A DNA stretch of 49,341 nucleotides from Chloroflexota bacterium. Lineage in GTDB: Bacteria; Chloroflexota; Anaerolineae; Anaerolineales; UBA11858. Each line of letters starts with the position of its first letter. The first letter of the stretch is position 1. The stretch is taken from the NCBI GenBank assembly GCA_030609055.1, contig JAUWCZ010000003.1:1-49341 (forward strand), written 5' to 3'. Made by a program: the position numbers and the translations under genes. Shown here piece by piece: positions 33,378 through 42,782 of the stretch. A model generated the notes under the pieces. That model did no database searches and was not told the DNA's origin. It saw nothing but the letters and a program-made list of their open reading frames with translations.

Positions 33378-34814
33378 ATGGATACAATCCGGAATAGTTT
33401 TAACAAAGGTTTTAATAGCCCCCGTATCATGGTTGCAATCGGTATCGTGTTAGGGATCATATTAGGTCTGGTATATGGATGGGTGATTTCCCCAGTAGAG
33501 TTTATTGATGGGTCCATCGCTCAGTTGAGAGATGATCTTAAAACAGAATACCTGCGGATTGCTATTGATTCCTATGCAATAAACAAGGATGCTGATTTAG
33601 CAGAAGCGCGCTATAACCGCTTGGGAGAGGACAAAACTTCCTATTTATTAGAGATCGAGTTTAATCCCGCCGGTCAATTAGCCAGTGAGATTGATTCTTT
33701 CCGTGATGTAGTGGAATTGACAGCCCTGGGAGAAGAGCTGGAAGAGACGACGGTAGAGGAAAAACCAAGTAATAACATTTTGAAATGGGGGCTACTGGTT
33801 AGCATTGTATTGGCAGTATCGCTGATCATCAGGTATTTCCTAGTAAGACGTTCTGAAAGTGAGACTGCACCTAAATCCGCCCCAGGAATCTCACAAGAAA
33901 TCACATCCAAGATGGAAAGCACCTTCAAAACTAAGGATCTCGAAGACATAATAGAAGTCAATAATCTAACCAAGTACTATGGAAAAGCCAGGGGAATCGT
34001 TGACGTCTCCTTCACCGTGAAAGAAGGCGAAATCTACGGATTCATAGGTCCCAATGGGGCCGGAAAATCCACTACCATCCGTTTATTTTTATCCCTGATT
34101 TATCCCACCAGCGGAGAAGCAAAGATTTTTGGCAAAGACGTCATAAAACATGGTCCAGAGATTCGGCAGGAAATTGGCTATTTACCTTCCGAGGTTTTTT
34201 ATTACGAGGGCATGAAAGTCCTTGACCTTCTGAAATACTCGGCTAGTTTTTATAATAAAGACTGCACTGATCGGATATATGAGCTGTCAGATCTGATGGA
34301 ACTTGATCTGAATCGCAGGATTGATGATCTCTCCTATGGGAATAAAAAGAAAGTGGGCATTGTCCAAGGACTGCTCCATCAGCCTAAACTGATAGTCCTT
34401 GATGAGCCGACCAGTGGTCTGGATCCGCTGATGCAGCAAAAATTCTTTAATCTGATCCGGGAGGAAAACCAACGCGGCGCGACCGTTTTCTTTTCTTCTC
34501 ACATCCTGGGTGAAGTGCAGAAACTGTGCAACCGGGTAGCGATTATCAAAGAAGGCAGCATCATAAATATTCAGGACATTGAGACTCTGCAGAAGGACAA
34601 CTATAAGAAAGTCCGGGTTGTGGCTGAAGGCATTGATCATAAACGATTTGATGTTGACGGTGTCAGCAACCTGAGCAGTGAAAATGGCGCGGTGAATTTC
34701 TTTTATAAAGGCGATATCAATTTGATCACCAGTTTGATCAGTGAAAAAGAAGTTTCCGATGTGACCATCGAAGCGCCCACCTTGGAAGAGATCTTTATCC
34801 ATTATTATGAGTAG
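33378..34814 (+). CDS. ABC-2 ATPase fused to an N-terminal membrane domain
   Basis: A 478-aa protein with an unusual build. Residues 1-165 form a membrane module: helix RIMVAIGIVLGIILGLVYGW, a 75-residue external or loop part (SIAQLRDDLKTEYLRIAIDS ... YNRLGEDK), and helix WGLLVSIVLAVSLIIRYFLV. Residues about 190-478 are an ABC ATPase: Walker A GPNGAGKSTT, signature LSYGNKKKVG, Walker B LIVLDEPTSGLD and the switch His. ABC ATPases of this type normally stand free. ATG 33378 has GGAG eight bases before. The two following genes are permeases, so this is an exporter with a built-in membrane piece. Confidence 0.92.
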   Translation: MDTIRNSFNKGFNSPRIMVAIGIVLGIILGLVYGWVISPVEFIDGSIAQLRDDLKTEYLRIAIDSYAINKDADLAEARYNRLGEDKTSYLLEIEFNPAGQLASEIDSFRDVVELTALGEELEETTVEEKPSNNILKWGLLVSIVLAVSLIIRYFLVRRSESETAPKSAPGISQEITSKMESTFKTKDLEDIIEVNNLTKYYGKARGIVDVSFTVKEGEIYGFIGPNGAGKSTTIRLFLSLIYPTSGEAKIFGKDVIKHGPEIRQEIGYLPSEVFYYEGMKVLDLLKYSASFYNKDCTDRIYELSDLMELDLNRRIDDLSYGNKKKVGIVQGLLHQPKLIVLDEPTSGLDPLMQQKFFNLIREENQRGATVFFSSHILGEVQKLCNRVAIIKEGSIINIQDIETLQKDNYKKVRVVAEGIDHKRFDVDGVSNLSSENGAVNFFYKGDINLITSLISEKEVSDVTIEAPTLEEIFIHYYE

Positions 34815-34823
34815 GGATTAAGC

Positions 34824-35627
34824 ATGAATATATTTAATCATGAGTTTAAATCGTATTCAAAATCCGTGGCCATCTGGTCTGGGTCCATTTTTCTGATTAT
34901 CTTGGTCTACCTGTCTGCCATGGCCAGCATATCTGTGGATATTCAAACGTTTAATGACATACTGGCGAGTTTCCCAGAGGAGTTTTTAATTGCCTTTGGC
35001 ATGACTGAGCTGGATTTATCCTCGATTGTCGGCATGTATGGATTGGTATTCCTTTTTTGCCAGATCTGCCTGGCAATCCAGGCTGCCAACTACGGTTTTT
35101 CCCTGATCTCAATAGAGGAAAGAGAATTAACGGCCGATTTTTTACTGGCGAAACCAATTGGACGTGGAAAAATCCTGACCGCAAAATTGTTAGCTGCGAT
35201 TGCGAGTCTGACAATTACCAATCTTACGGTGTGGGTGAGCAGTTTCTTGATCATCAATCTAAACAATGATGGACAGTCCTACGAAACCAAACCCGTGATT
35301 TTACTGCTGCTAAGCATCGTGGTCTTTCAATTGTTCTTTTTATCAGTAGGGGTATTGATATCCCTGTTGATGAAGAGAGTTCGTTCTGTGACCCCCTTAT
35401 CGATGGCTCTGGCATTTGGGATGTACGTGCTCAGTGCCTTTGGCGGTATGCTGGGAGAGGATACTATCGAACTTATTTCACCCTTTAAACATTTTGAGCC
35501 CAATTATATTATCAAAAATGTAGCTTATGACACACCCCTGGTGCTGATCAGTGTGATCACCATCCTGATTGCCATCCCCGCCAGCTACCTGCTTTTTTCA
35601 AAACGCAATATCCACTCAGCGGTATAG
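34824..35627 (+). CDS. ABC-2 type permease
   Basis: A 267-aa permease with six predicted helices (starts about 18, 68, 108, 150, 190, 240). It begins MNIFNHEFKSYSKSVAIWSG, and the conserved cytosolic loop EERELTADFLLAKPIGRGKI joins the ATPase. It lies nine bases after the ATPase gene and precedes its partner permease by 21 bp, forming an ABC exporter with two unlike permeases. Substrates of such systems include antibiotics, lipids and peptides; none can be chosen here. Confidence 0.9.
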   Translation: MNIFNHEFKSYSKSVAIWSGSIFLIILVYLSAMASISVDIQTFNDILASFPEEFLIAFGMTELDLSSIVGMYGLVFLFCQICLAIQAANYGFSLISIEERELTADFLLAKPIGRGKILTAKLLAAIASLTITNLTVWVSSFLIINLNNDGQSYETKPVILLLLSIVVFQLFFLSVGVLISLLMKRVRSVTPLSMALAFGMYVLSAFGGMLGEDTIELISPFKHFEPNYIIKNVAYDTPLVLISVITILIAIPASYLLFSKRNIHSAV

Positions 35628-35648
35628 GGCTTGATGGGAGTTTAAGCG

Positions 35649-36443
35649 ATGAATATCTATTTGCGAGAACTGAAAGCAAATTATAAATCCCTCTTGATTT
35701 ATTGTGGAATCAGCCTATTTTTCCTGGTGACTGGATTTACCAAGTTTAAAGCCTATGCTGAAAACCCGGATTTATTAGCCATCCTGGACAGTATGCCACC
35801 GGCCATGTTGGCTACCTTCAATATGAATGCTTTTAACCTGACCACACTTCCCGGATTTTTTGGGGTGTTTTATGTCTTTTTGGGCCTGATCCTTTCCATC
35901 GCAGCAGTGATGTGGGGTAGTGACATCATCTCCAAGGAAGAACGGGATAAAACTGTGGAGTTTTCGTTGACCCTACCGGTTAGGCGGAGTACCTTGATCA
36001 CAGCCAAGAGCGCTGCTGCATTAACCAACTGTATTGCCCTGGCACTGGTAACCTGGGGTCTCGTGCTGGCTAACTCAGCCCGATATAATCCTGACGCAGA
36101 ATTTTATAGTTTTGTTTCCTTGGGTATGGTATCCCTTTTTATAATTCAGTGTATTTTCCTGGCAGTGGGTATTTTCCTGGGAAGCGCAATGAAAAAACAC
36201 AAAAACTCCGGCTCAGTCGCGGTTTCGCTGCTGCTCGGAACTTATTTCATCTCAGTCATCGCTGGATTAAATGAAGACTTTGATTTTTTGAAGTACTTTA
36301 CCCCTTTTAAATATTTTGATCCAGCTTCGCTGCTGTATGAGTCAAGAATTGATCTTCCCTTTGTGTGGTTGTCTGCAGGGATCATCGCAGTTGCTTTGGT
36401 TGGCGCGTATATCGCATACTCAAAGAGAGATTTGTACATATAG
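35649..36443 (+). CDS. ABC-2 type permease (second subunit)
   Basis: A 264-aa permease related to the previous one, with six predicted helices and the same coupling motif (SKEERDKTVEFSLTLPVRRS). It starts MNIYLRELKANYKSLLIYCG. The similarity indicates a heterodimeric membrane channel. The gene ends the operon; a 145-bp gap separates it from the next small membrane gene. Start and length are normal. Confidence 0.9.
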   Translation: MNIYLRELKANYKSLLIYCGISLFFLVTGFTKFKAYAENPDLLAILDSMPPAMLATFNMNAFNLTTLPGFFGVFYVFLGLILSIAAVMWGSDIISKEERDKTVEFSLTLPVRRSTLITAKSAAALTNCIALALVTWGLVLANSARYNPDAEFYSFVSLGMVSLFIIQCIFLAVGIFLGSAMKKHKNSGSVAVSLLLGTYFISVIAGLNEDFDFLKYFTPFKYFDPASLLYESRIDLPFVWLSAGIIAVALVGAYIAYSKRDLYI

Positions 36444-36588
36444 AATCTAACAGTGAAAACCTCAGCCGAACACCGACGGCATATGGTCATAAATTGTCAC
36501 CAATACCGCAATTGTGGTGGACTTATATGAGGTCGTCTATATTTACTCGCACCAAAAATACAAGCAGGATTAGCATAAGGAGCAAGGT

Positions 36589-36798
36589 ATGAATTGGTAT
36601 CCAATTCTTGCATTATTGGCATTTGCTTATACTGGCTTAGTTTTTTGGTTGGTGATAAAAAAACCAGAAAAACTTTGGGGTATTTCCAAAATCAAAGTTT
36701 TTGTAAATGTGTTAGGAGAAAAAGTCGCAGAGATTTTCTTTTATGCTTGGGGTATTGGATTTGCAGCTTTAGGAATTTGGTTGCTTACTTTGTCGTAA
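36589..36798 (+). CDS. Small membrane protein (69 aa)
   Basis: A 69-aa protein with two helices: WYPILALLAFAYTGLVFWLV (about 3-22) and the C-terminal IFFYAWGIGFAALGIWLLTL, joined by a basic loop (KKPEKLWGISKIKVF). AAGGAG precedes the ATG by eight bases, supporting a real gene. It may be part of the ABC operon as a small subunit but the gap leaves this open. No family recognised. Confidence 0.65.
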   Translation: MNWYPILALLAFAYTGLVFWLVIKKPEKLWGISKIKVFVNVLGEKVAEIFFYAWGIGFAALGIWLLTLS

Positions 36799-36937
36799 AA
36801 CCTGCCAGAGTTTCGGAAGAATGAATAGGCTGATTATTTAATCGGGTCTTTTTTCTAAATAGCTGTACCTACAATAAAGCAAAAAATCTTAAACAAAACA
36901 CTTTGCGTTAGGTAGTATTTTGTCAATTGGTTGAATT

Positions 36938-36995
36938 TGGGGGATCTCGAACCAGCTTCGCCACGATTTTTGGTGAAAAGAATTAATGGGGGAAA
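36938..36995 (+). repeat. Dispersed intergenic element, right-half copy F
   Basis: GGGGGATCTCGAACCAGCTTCG then TTTTTGGTGAAAAGAATTAATGGGGGAAATAC matches the right end of copy E (ATCTCGAACCGCTGTTGCCG ... GAGTGAAAATCATCAGTGGG). The left half is missing, so this is a truncated copy between convergent genes. Confidence 0.6.
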
Positions 36996-37023
36996 TACAG
37001 GATTCTGCCCCTTTTCCTTTGAT

Positions 37024-37542
37024 TTATGGTTCTTCGGGTTCCCACGGAGTTCCTCTTGGGATCCATCGTGGTACATTCTCTTTATAGACAAGGAATTCTT
37101 CACCGAACCGCTTCTCAAGTTCTCGCTCCTCCGAAAAGGGAATATAAAAAAGATGGAGGATGATAGCAAAAGTTACGAAGATTAAGATCGAAAACGATCT
37201 TAATATGAGCCCCTCACCTAGCATCAGAGAAAAAACACCGACATGCATTGGATTTCGAACGTAACGGTATACACCTTCTACGATTAGCTCAGTGGTTGGC
37301 TCCCAAGGCATATTTGTACCCGCGTTCAATTTAAGGAAGAGGGGAATAGTTCTTAACAACAGCACAAACCCTAATGTGATCAAGAGCAAGCCGATTATTA
37401 AAACCAGATAATTCCAAGGAACTTCTCTAAGCCAGGAAATTCTATTTGTGTCTCCTAAGAGCACAGCAGCACTGGGAAAACCAACCAGGAAGACTACAGG
37501 CAGAATTAGACTAATAACTAATCGTCTAAGGAATTCATTCAT
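37024..37542 (-). CDS. ICMT-like membrane methyltransferase
   Basis: A 172-aa integral membrane protein of the isoprenylcysteine carboxyl methyltransferase / PEMT group, with four or five helices. The SAM-binding signature is GVYRYVRNPMHVGVFSLMLG and later EERELEKRFGEEFLVYKENV, as in ICMT-type proteins. Bacterial members methylate lipids or other small membrane-associated substrates. It starts MNEFLRRLVISLILP, and lies 70 bp after the DUF2284 gene on the same strand. The true acceptor is unknown. Confidence 0.9.
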   Translation of the reverse strand: MNEFLRRLVISLILPVVFLVGFPSAAVLLGDTNRISWLREVPWNYLVLIIGLLLITLGFVLLLRTIPLFLKLNAGTNMPWEPTTELIVEGVYRYVRNPMHVGVFSLMLGEGLILRSFSILIFVTFAIILHLFYIPFSEERELEKRFGEEFLVYKENVPRWIPRGTPWEPEEP

Positions 37543-37611
37543 TTAATAACCTCACTGATTCAATTATCCAAATTAACTTTGTGTCTTCTGCTATTCTTTG
37601 GATCTTAGAAT

Positions 37612-38175
37612 CTAGCGGACCATCAAAAAAACGTAACGATCCATGACTTGGGTATAATCTGTCCGAACAGAAATCTGATACCCCAATTTTTTGACGGTAG
37701 AGAATACATCCACAGCCAATCCTTCTGGTGCTGGGCGAGCCTTTTCGGGCAGGATACAGAGCGACCTTTCAGATTTACATTCCTGGCAGAGATAACATCC
37801 TCCAAAAATAAGAGCAAAAACCCTTTCAAAACCGGCTAGAAATACTCTCCGTTCTAGCTCTATAAACTTCATTGCCATTTGTTTGTACCACTCGGCACGC
37901 TCTTCGGGATTATCGTTTTGTAATCTGAGGTGAAAGACAACAGCATCACTATATTCATTAAAAAAACTTTGGCATTCAGTCACCGAAGGAGTCTGGGGAG
38001 GACAAGCTGCTTTATGACCATAATTAGGACACCCAAACATGCATTTCATACGCACCCACTGGGCAACCACAATTTGCTCCGGATCGATCCATTTAAAATC
38101 TGGAAAGCCATCATCTTTAAAAATTGTTTCGAGGGATGCATATTGGTTTTTGTCCGAATCTGGCTTTAGATCCAT
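37612..38175 (-). CDS. DUF2284 putative metal-binding protein
   Basis: A 187-aa soluble protein rich in Cys. Its N-terminal cluster (MKCMFGCPNYGHKAACPP) and the C-terminal one (GGCYLCQECKSERSLCILPE) hold the eight Cys that define DUF2284, a group thought to bind metal, probably an iron-sulfur cluster. The rest is helical. AAGGAG lies eight bases before the ATG. In many anaerobes DUF2284 proteins accompany corrinoid or methyl-transfer enzymes; no such gene is adjacent, only the ICMT-like one. Function unknown. Confidence 0.9.
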   Translation of the reverse strand: MDLKPDSDKNQYASLETIFKDDGFPDFKWIDPEQIVVAQWVRMKCMFGCPNYGHKAACPPQTPSVTECQSFFNEYSDAVVFHLRLQNDNPEERAEWYKQMAMKFIELERRVFLAGFERVFALIFGGCYLCQECKSERSLCILPEKARPAPEGLAVDVFSTVKKLGYQISVRTDYTQVMDRYVFLMVR

Positions 38176-38190
38176 TTTCTGTCTCCTTAA

Positions 38191-38268
38191 TTAGCAGGTT
38201 TTTTTTAGATAGGCCTCATGCAACAGGTTTGCCTTGCTTCTAACTTGGAGCTTTTTAATACAGGTCAT
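38191..38268 (-). pseudogene. Possible C-terminal remnant of a LuxR-type regulator
   Basis: A 25-codon minus-strand frame (MTCIKKLQVRSKANLLHEAY then LKKTC) resembles the last helix of a LuxR-type helix-turn-helix (I.KKL.V.S+..LL..A). A stop lies right before it. The similarity is short, so this is tentative. Confidence 0.25.
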
Positions 38269-38472
38269 CTAGATTTCACCCTACTTCGCAGTATAGCATA
38301 TGGACAAAGTGAATTTAGGTGGCAATCCCTGGAAGAAAATTGTATGATAGAAGGTATTATGATTCGATTTTGCTGGTTAGAGACTAAAAACCGCTGAAAT
38401 GCGCGGTGTCAACCTTCGCTCTCCCATAATCTCACTCCATGAGGAGTGAAGTAAATCACCCATGAAAAGAAA
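38269..38472. other. Intergenic, part of a long non-coding stretch
   Basis: No gene seen. Near 38390-38455 the segment CCCATAATCTCACTCCATGA and GGAGTGAAGTAAATCA resembles the sequence left of copy B, so copies B and C may share an extended left arm. Confidence 0.4.
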
Positions 38473-38497
38473 AAATCCACCCAATTTGGGTGGATTT
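38473..38497. terminator. Hairpin beside repeat copy C
   Basis: AAATCCACCCA / TGGGTGGATTT with a three-base loop, flanked by A's. It can end transcripts from either side. It is not the ACACTTGATA stem of copies A and D, so hairpins near the element are not one conserved sequence. Confidence 0.75.
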
Positions 38498-38500
38498 CTG

Positions 38501-38565
38501 TGTGGGTGGTATTGGACATAAGCAGGAGGGGAAACTCCAATCCCCCATCCCGGGATCCCAGCAGC
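38501..38565 (+). repeat. Dispersed intergenic element, left-half copy C
   Basis: GTGGGTGGTATTGGACATAAGCAGGAGGGGAAACTCCAATCCCCCATCC matches the left half of copy A. The right half (CAACACAGGAGTGTTGG block) is lost. Confidence 0.8.
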
Positions 38566-38813
38566 GTCAATCACCGGTGTAGAGAAAATGGCCTTTCCGG
38601 TTGCAAAGCTCCTGGGTTGATCCCCCTGGTAGGTCGCTGGCAGGGGAGAATTACCGGTATTGAGGGTATCCCTGCGGAAGGTGGGCTAGGTGGAACCAAG
38701 CTGCACTGCAGACTAGAGGGAATCGTCACATGAAATAGCTAGCATAGCAGTTCTGTGCTCTCAAGTGGGAGGTTGGATAGAATGTAGAATAAATATCAAA
38801 AAAGAAATGTCAG

Positions 38814-40001
38814 CTATTGGTAATCAACTTTTGTTAACTCAGGAATGATTTTTTGAACTTCCGCTAGATATGTTTTTTGAAAGTGTTTGTTTATTGTTTC
38901 TAAGTGATCTTGGATTTCTGATCGATGCTCTTTGATCTGGTTATACCTTGTAATGAGGTTTTCATTTGTTACATCTTCAACTCTTGAGGAGTATTGGGAT
39001 AAATCTAATAATTGAAGCAGATCTTGATTCTTCTTTGCATATTCGATACTTATGACCGGGGTGTTCACCGATGCTGAGAGAATTATTGAATGGAATCTTA
39101 TCCCGACAACTAAATGAAGCCTAGAGAACAGCCATTTCATCTCCCTGGGAGTTAATTGTTCATTTATAGTTATTACATTTTCTAATACATTGGTTTTGCT
39201 TATTAACCGATACACTTGATTAGCCGCTTTTCTATCGTCATCAGGATGATGAATATGCATAGGAAGAAGGAAAACTTTAGTATTATCCGCTTCAACCACG
39301 TGCTCAATAAAACGCGCCATGTGCAAATAGAAAGATTGAAGCATCTCGTCTGAAAACCTGTTTGAATAATGGTGATCTTGAAAGTTCCCACTGGATTCTA
39401 AACTCCGCATGCAGACTCCAATTTTTAAATTAGATGGCGTTAATCCCAATTCTGTTACCAACTCTTTATCAGATGAGATCTGAGTTGGTTTTAGAAAAAA
39501 CGCCGGATCGGGAAAGAATTTGACTTTGGCTGTGTCATTTACTAATTTGTAGAAGGCATTTAATGTTTCAAGTTCCCTCGCTCCGACAAATGTGGCAACC
39601 CGCAATATTATTTTTATGAACAATAATGCCGATCCCTTCGCTTTACGATAGCTAACTCCAAAAATGATGACTGATTTTCGGAATAATTTTGCCAAGACAG
39701 CTAAACTTGCATAATAGGCCATATGAATGGGGTCATTAAACAATGGAGTTCCACCTGTAAATAACAAATAATCTGATTTGATGATTGATAGGATTGTCTG
39801 AATGGGGTGCTGTTTTGGCGAGTAGGCGCGAACCTGATAAATGCTCCTGACGCGATTTGGATCCGAAGTTAGGACAGTGAAATCCGCCTGATTTAGGGTA
39901 TCCAAAATGCCACAAAATATAGCGTTATCTCCGATATTGGAACTGCTAAGCCATGTCCCTGTAGAAATTATGTTGATGATTTTTGCGGATTGATTACTCA
40001 T
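38814..40001 (-). CDS. Polysaccharide pyruvyl transferase-family protein
   Basis: A 395-aa soluble protein with the GT-B-like layout of CsaB-type pyruvyl transferases. It begins with a beta strand and GTW plus NIGDNAIFCGILDTL, typical of the family, then LLFTGGTPLFNDPIHMAYYA, where a phosphate-binding Gly pair lies. The C-terminal half has VVGIRFHSIILSASVNTPVI, which is the family's conserved 'R.H..I.A...P' block. It should add pyruvate ketal or a related group to a surface sugar. It is the last gene of a minus-strand glycan set, with a 218-bp gap to the GT4 gene. Exact substrate unknown. Confidence 0.85.
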   Translation of the reverse strand: MSNQSAKIINIISTGTWLSSSNIGDNAIFCGILDTLNQADFTVLTSDPNRVRSIYQVRAYSPKQHPIQTILSIIKSDYLLFTGGTPLFNDPIHMAYYASLAVLAKLFRKSVIIFGVSYRKAKGSALLFIKIILRVATFVGARELETLNAFYKLVNDTAKVKFFPDPAFFLKPTQISSDKELVTELGLTPSNLKIGVCMRSLESSGNFQDHHYSNRFSDEMLQSFYLHMARFIEHVVEADNTKVFLLPMHIHHPDDDRKAANQVYRLISKTNVLENVITINEQLTPREMKWLFSRLHLVVGIRFHSIILSASVNTPVISIEYAKKNQDLLQLLDLSQYSSRVEDVTNENLITRYNQIKEHRSEIQDHLETINKHFQKTYLAEVQKIIPELTKVDYQ

Positions 40002-40219
40002 AATTATTTAACTTTATCTCATATTACTGTGAATAGACGATGAATACCAGGCATCTGGATCAGACAAGATATCCACTCTACAAAAATCTAGCTTACTAAT
40101 TAATCCTAGGTTTCTAAACTTGGAGTCTTCAATCGAAATACTCCTGTTTGTAATTGGCAGCTTTGATTTTACAACTATTGACGAATGGGGATGTCAAGTA
40201 TGGGTTGTGTTAATATCGC

Positions 40220-41302
40220 TTATGATATTAGTCGCTGATATATTTTAATATGCTGATCGATGGCTTTTTTTTCATCAAATACATCTTTCACATATGCGCG
40301 TCCCCGTTGGCCTTGAGTCTGCCAATGATTATCTCTGAGCAAGTTAGTTAGGCCAGTCTTGAAATCATTATCCTCGATGTGATAACCATATAGAGATGCG
40401 AAGTTGTCAGGATCAACTGTGCTAAGAATAGCGCAACCTGAAGCAGCTGCTTCAATGAAAGAATTAGGCAGTCCTTCCCTGGCGGATGTATTTACGAGAA
40501 TCCAGCTCTTTTCAAGAATTGACGCTAATTCGCTGCTTTCAAATTGGTTGATAAAACCTCTCAGCTCTAAATTGGGAAGGTCACTGTATTTTGATCGAAG
40601 CCTTTCCTCTCTCTTTGCATCCTGGCTTTTCCCGAGAGCAATAAATTTTACATCAGGAAATGACCTCGCTAACTCAAAAAACAATTCAGGGCGTTTCCTC
40701 CGATCCCACCTGGAATTAAAGCATACCGTTGGTTGGGCTGCTTTTTCGATCTTTTGTGGGATTTTCACAGGTGTTGGAAGAAGCGCAGGCATTTCCTTAA
40801 GTTGATATTTGCGCTTGGCTTTTTTGGCGACATAATAGGAAGCTCCATATTTGCCAGAAGCATTGCGAACAGCTCGATGCACATAGAAATTGTCCTCATA
40901 GAGATTGTTGAAAAGAACTTGTCCATAGTTTCGAGAGGGCAATCTTAACTCTATAAACCAATCATATAAAGTTCGGGTATCCCGAAATGTGACAATATGC
41001 TTCATATGCGGTTGGGCTTGTTGAGCAAGGAATGTACCAAAAGATGGTTCCTGGGAGTGGTAAATATCTGCTTCAATTTGAGCATAAATTGATTTGGATG
41101 AAAGAAGTTCATTCTTGTCAAATCCAAAAACTCGGATCCCGTCAAGCAGTGCTTCTCGGGGTTGGTTGTTTCGCCTCGGTACAATAGCGCTAACTTGGAT
41201 TCCCCGTTGAGATAGCTCCCTACCAATAGTCCGAGTAGCCCGACCAAATCCACCATATTTTCCCCAAGCGAAGATCTCAGTTGAAATAAAACAGATGTGC
41301 AT
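40220..41302 (-). CDS. GT4-family glycosyltransferase
   Basis: A 360-aa GT-B retaining glycosyltransferase acting in the cytosol on lipid-linked or surface glycans. The N-terminal domain starts with FISTEIFAWGKYGGFGRATR and the C-terminal donor-binding part has NSRWDRRKRPELFFELARSF, REGLPNSFIEAAASGCAILS (the E-x7-E pattern) and a terminal helix. It starts three bases after the stop of the flippase-like gene, with AAGGAA inside that gene's last codons, so they are coupled. The donor sugar is unknown. Confidence 0.9.
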   Translation of the reverse strand: MHICFISTEIFAWGKYGGFGRATRTIGRELSQRGIQVSAIVPRRNNQPREALLDGIRVFGFDKNELLSSKSIYAQIEADIYHSQEPSFGTFLAQQAQPHMKHIVTFRDTRTLYDWFIELRLPSRNYGQVLFNNLYEDNFYVHRAVRNASGKYGASYYVAKKAKRKYQLKEMPALLPTPVKIPQKIEKAAQPTVCFNSRWDRRKRPELFFELARSFPDVKFIALGKSQDAKREERLRSKYSDLPNLELRGFINQFESSELASILEKSWILVNTSAREGLPNSFIEAAASGCAILSTVDPDNFASLYGYHIEDNDFKTGLTNLLRDNHWQTQGQRGRAYVKDVFDEKKAIDQHIKIYQRLIS

Positions 41303-41305
41303 TGG

Positions 41306-42328
41306 TTATGCTAATTCCTTATGTAATATGATTACTTCGACAAATTCAATTATTCCACCCATCAGACTAAGAATTAATGTTCGAGCAAATAACAATAATG
41401 AGAATGCTAAGGCAACTTCAGCCTCGATTTCATACAGGGATAACAGGACTACGTGACTGACCTCTCTGATGCCTAAACCTCCAGCAATTGATAATGGGGA
41501 TATTGAAGCTAAATCAACGATTGCCTGAATCCATCCTAGATCAATAATTGATATCCAGATTCCAGTAGAATAGGCAATAATGATATACGACAGCAATGCT
41601 ACTATATAAGCCAGGATTCCAATACTGAAAAGGTAGATTATATTCCTTATGCTGAAATCCCCATATGTATTCAAGGAATATAAGATCTTTCGAAGATATC
41701 TCCAAAACCAATTCCAGCTCTGACGATTAGAATCTTGGTTTGTATGGTTGTCTATCCAACTGGTTATATACCTGGTAGATTTAAAAAATAAAATCCAGAT
41801 AATACCTATAGAAGGGAAGAAGGCAGCAGTGGTTACCCAGTTTAGTTTATCATGTCCCAAACCATACAGGAACCAGAATAGTCCGGTAATAATGATGATA
41901 AATATATCAATCAAACGATTAAAGGCTACAGCTGCTAAAGCTTCAGCAGATTTTTCCTCGGGTGAGATTTTTCTCCATTTGATACCACTCCCAATTATCG
42001 TTCCAGGCAAGAACAATAAATAAAATTTCACTATTAAATTGACTAAAAACAACCTGTTTATCGAGATGGTCATACCTTGTTTGTGGGTTAGGAAGCCAAG
42101 CCTAACAGATTTTAAATAAATATTAAGCAAGCCACCCAGGATTCCAGCTATGAAAAAAAGGATATTAATATCTTTAAGTACATGTAAGACATCTTCTATG
42201 GGAATAATATAGAAAAGTGATAAGAATAGAATTAATAAAAGAACGATCTTAAGATATTGAAATATTTTGCGTGTTCTTGGCTTAGAGGTATGTCTGCGCC
42301 AGTTCTTAAATAAATTTTGTAATGACAT
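41306..42328 (-). CDS. UPF0104/lysylphosphatidylglycerol-synthase-like flippase protein
   Basis: A 340-aa integral membrane protein with about eight helices. The blocks SVRLGFLTHKQGMTIS, LPGTIIGSGIKWRKIS, ALAAVAFNRLIDIFIIIITG and ISPLSIAGGLGIREVSHVV mark the UPF0104 family, whose members move lipids or work with glycan synthesis, without the MprF catalytic domain. It is the first gene of the minus-strand glycan set and is tightly coupled to the GT4 gene. Its role may be to flip a lipid-linked sugar, which is inference. Confidence 0.9.
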   Translation of the reverse strand: MSLQNLFKNWRRHTSKPRTRKIFQYLKIVLLLILFLSLFYIIPIEDVLHVLKDINILFFIAGILGGLLNIYLKSVRLGFLTHKQGMTISINRLFLVNLIVKFYLLFLPGTIIGSGIKWRKISPEEKSAEALAAVAFNRLIDIFIIIITGLFWFLYGLGHDKLNWVTTAAFFPSIGIIWILFFKSTRYITSWIDNHTNQDSNRQSWNWFWRYLRKILYSLNTYGDFSIRNIIYLFSIGILAYIVALLSYIIIAYSTGIWISIIDLGWIQAIVDLASISPLSIAGGLGIREVSHVVLLSLYEIEAEVALAFSLLLFARTLILSLMGGIIEFVEVIILHKELA

Positions 42329-42782
42329 TGCATGAATTCTCAGATAAAAATCGATCTCATTATAGCACTCACTTGCCTTCAGCCAATAATTTCAATAGTA
42401 GTGAAAAATATTGAAATGAATATATGATAAATTATAGGATTGTTTTTAATGGATGGGTAAGTAGCCTCCGAGTATTGGGGACTTTTTGTATCCATATTTG
42501 CTGGTAGATCTAAAGGAGATGAGATTGGCATATAATATACTAGAAATCTGGATAAATTGTATATAAATCAATTCTAGAAGGCTAATATACCCAATAATGT
42601 GTTTAATAATTACGTTCGGACTGCTTTTGGTATCATAAACTATTATAATCAATTACCTATAAGGGAGGTTTTCTTCTGGAATTAAATCCTGTGAATGATC
42701 CATTCAAATGGAAAAGTTGCCTTGAAGTTTATTATCCACTCTCCTACCAAATATTGTGTGTCTTTTTCCTATCCGGACAATC
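42329..42782. other. Divergent intergenic, AT-rich
   Basis: This lies between the divergent flippase-like and GT-C genes and must hold both promoters. AAGGGAGG near 42662 precedes an open frame without a normal start (GAATTAAATCCTGTG...) whose TGA overlaps the ATG of the GT-C gene. The DNA just before that ATG resembles that before the paralogue at 47164, so the duplication included upstream sequence. Confidence 0.45.

Noticed and set aside
36938-36995. Start of a new small gene
   Set aside because: The sequence matches the right end of the dispersed element.
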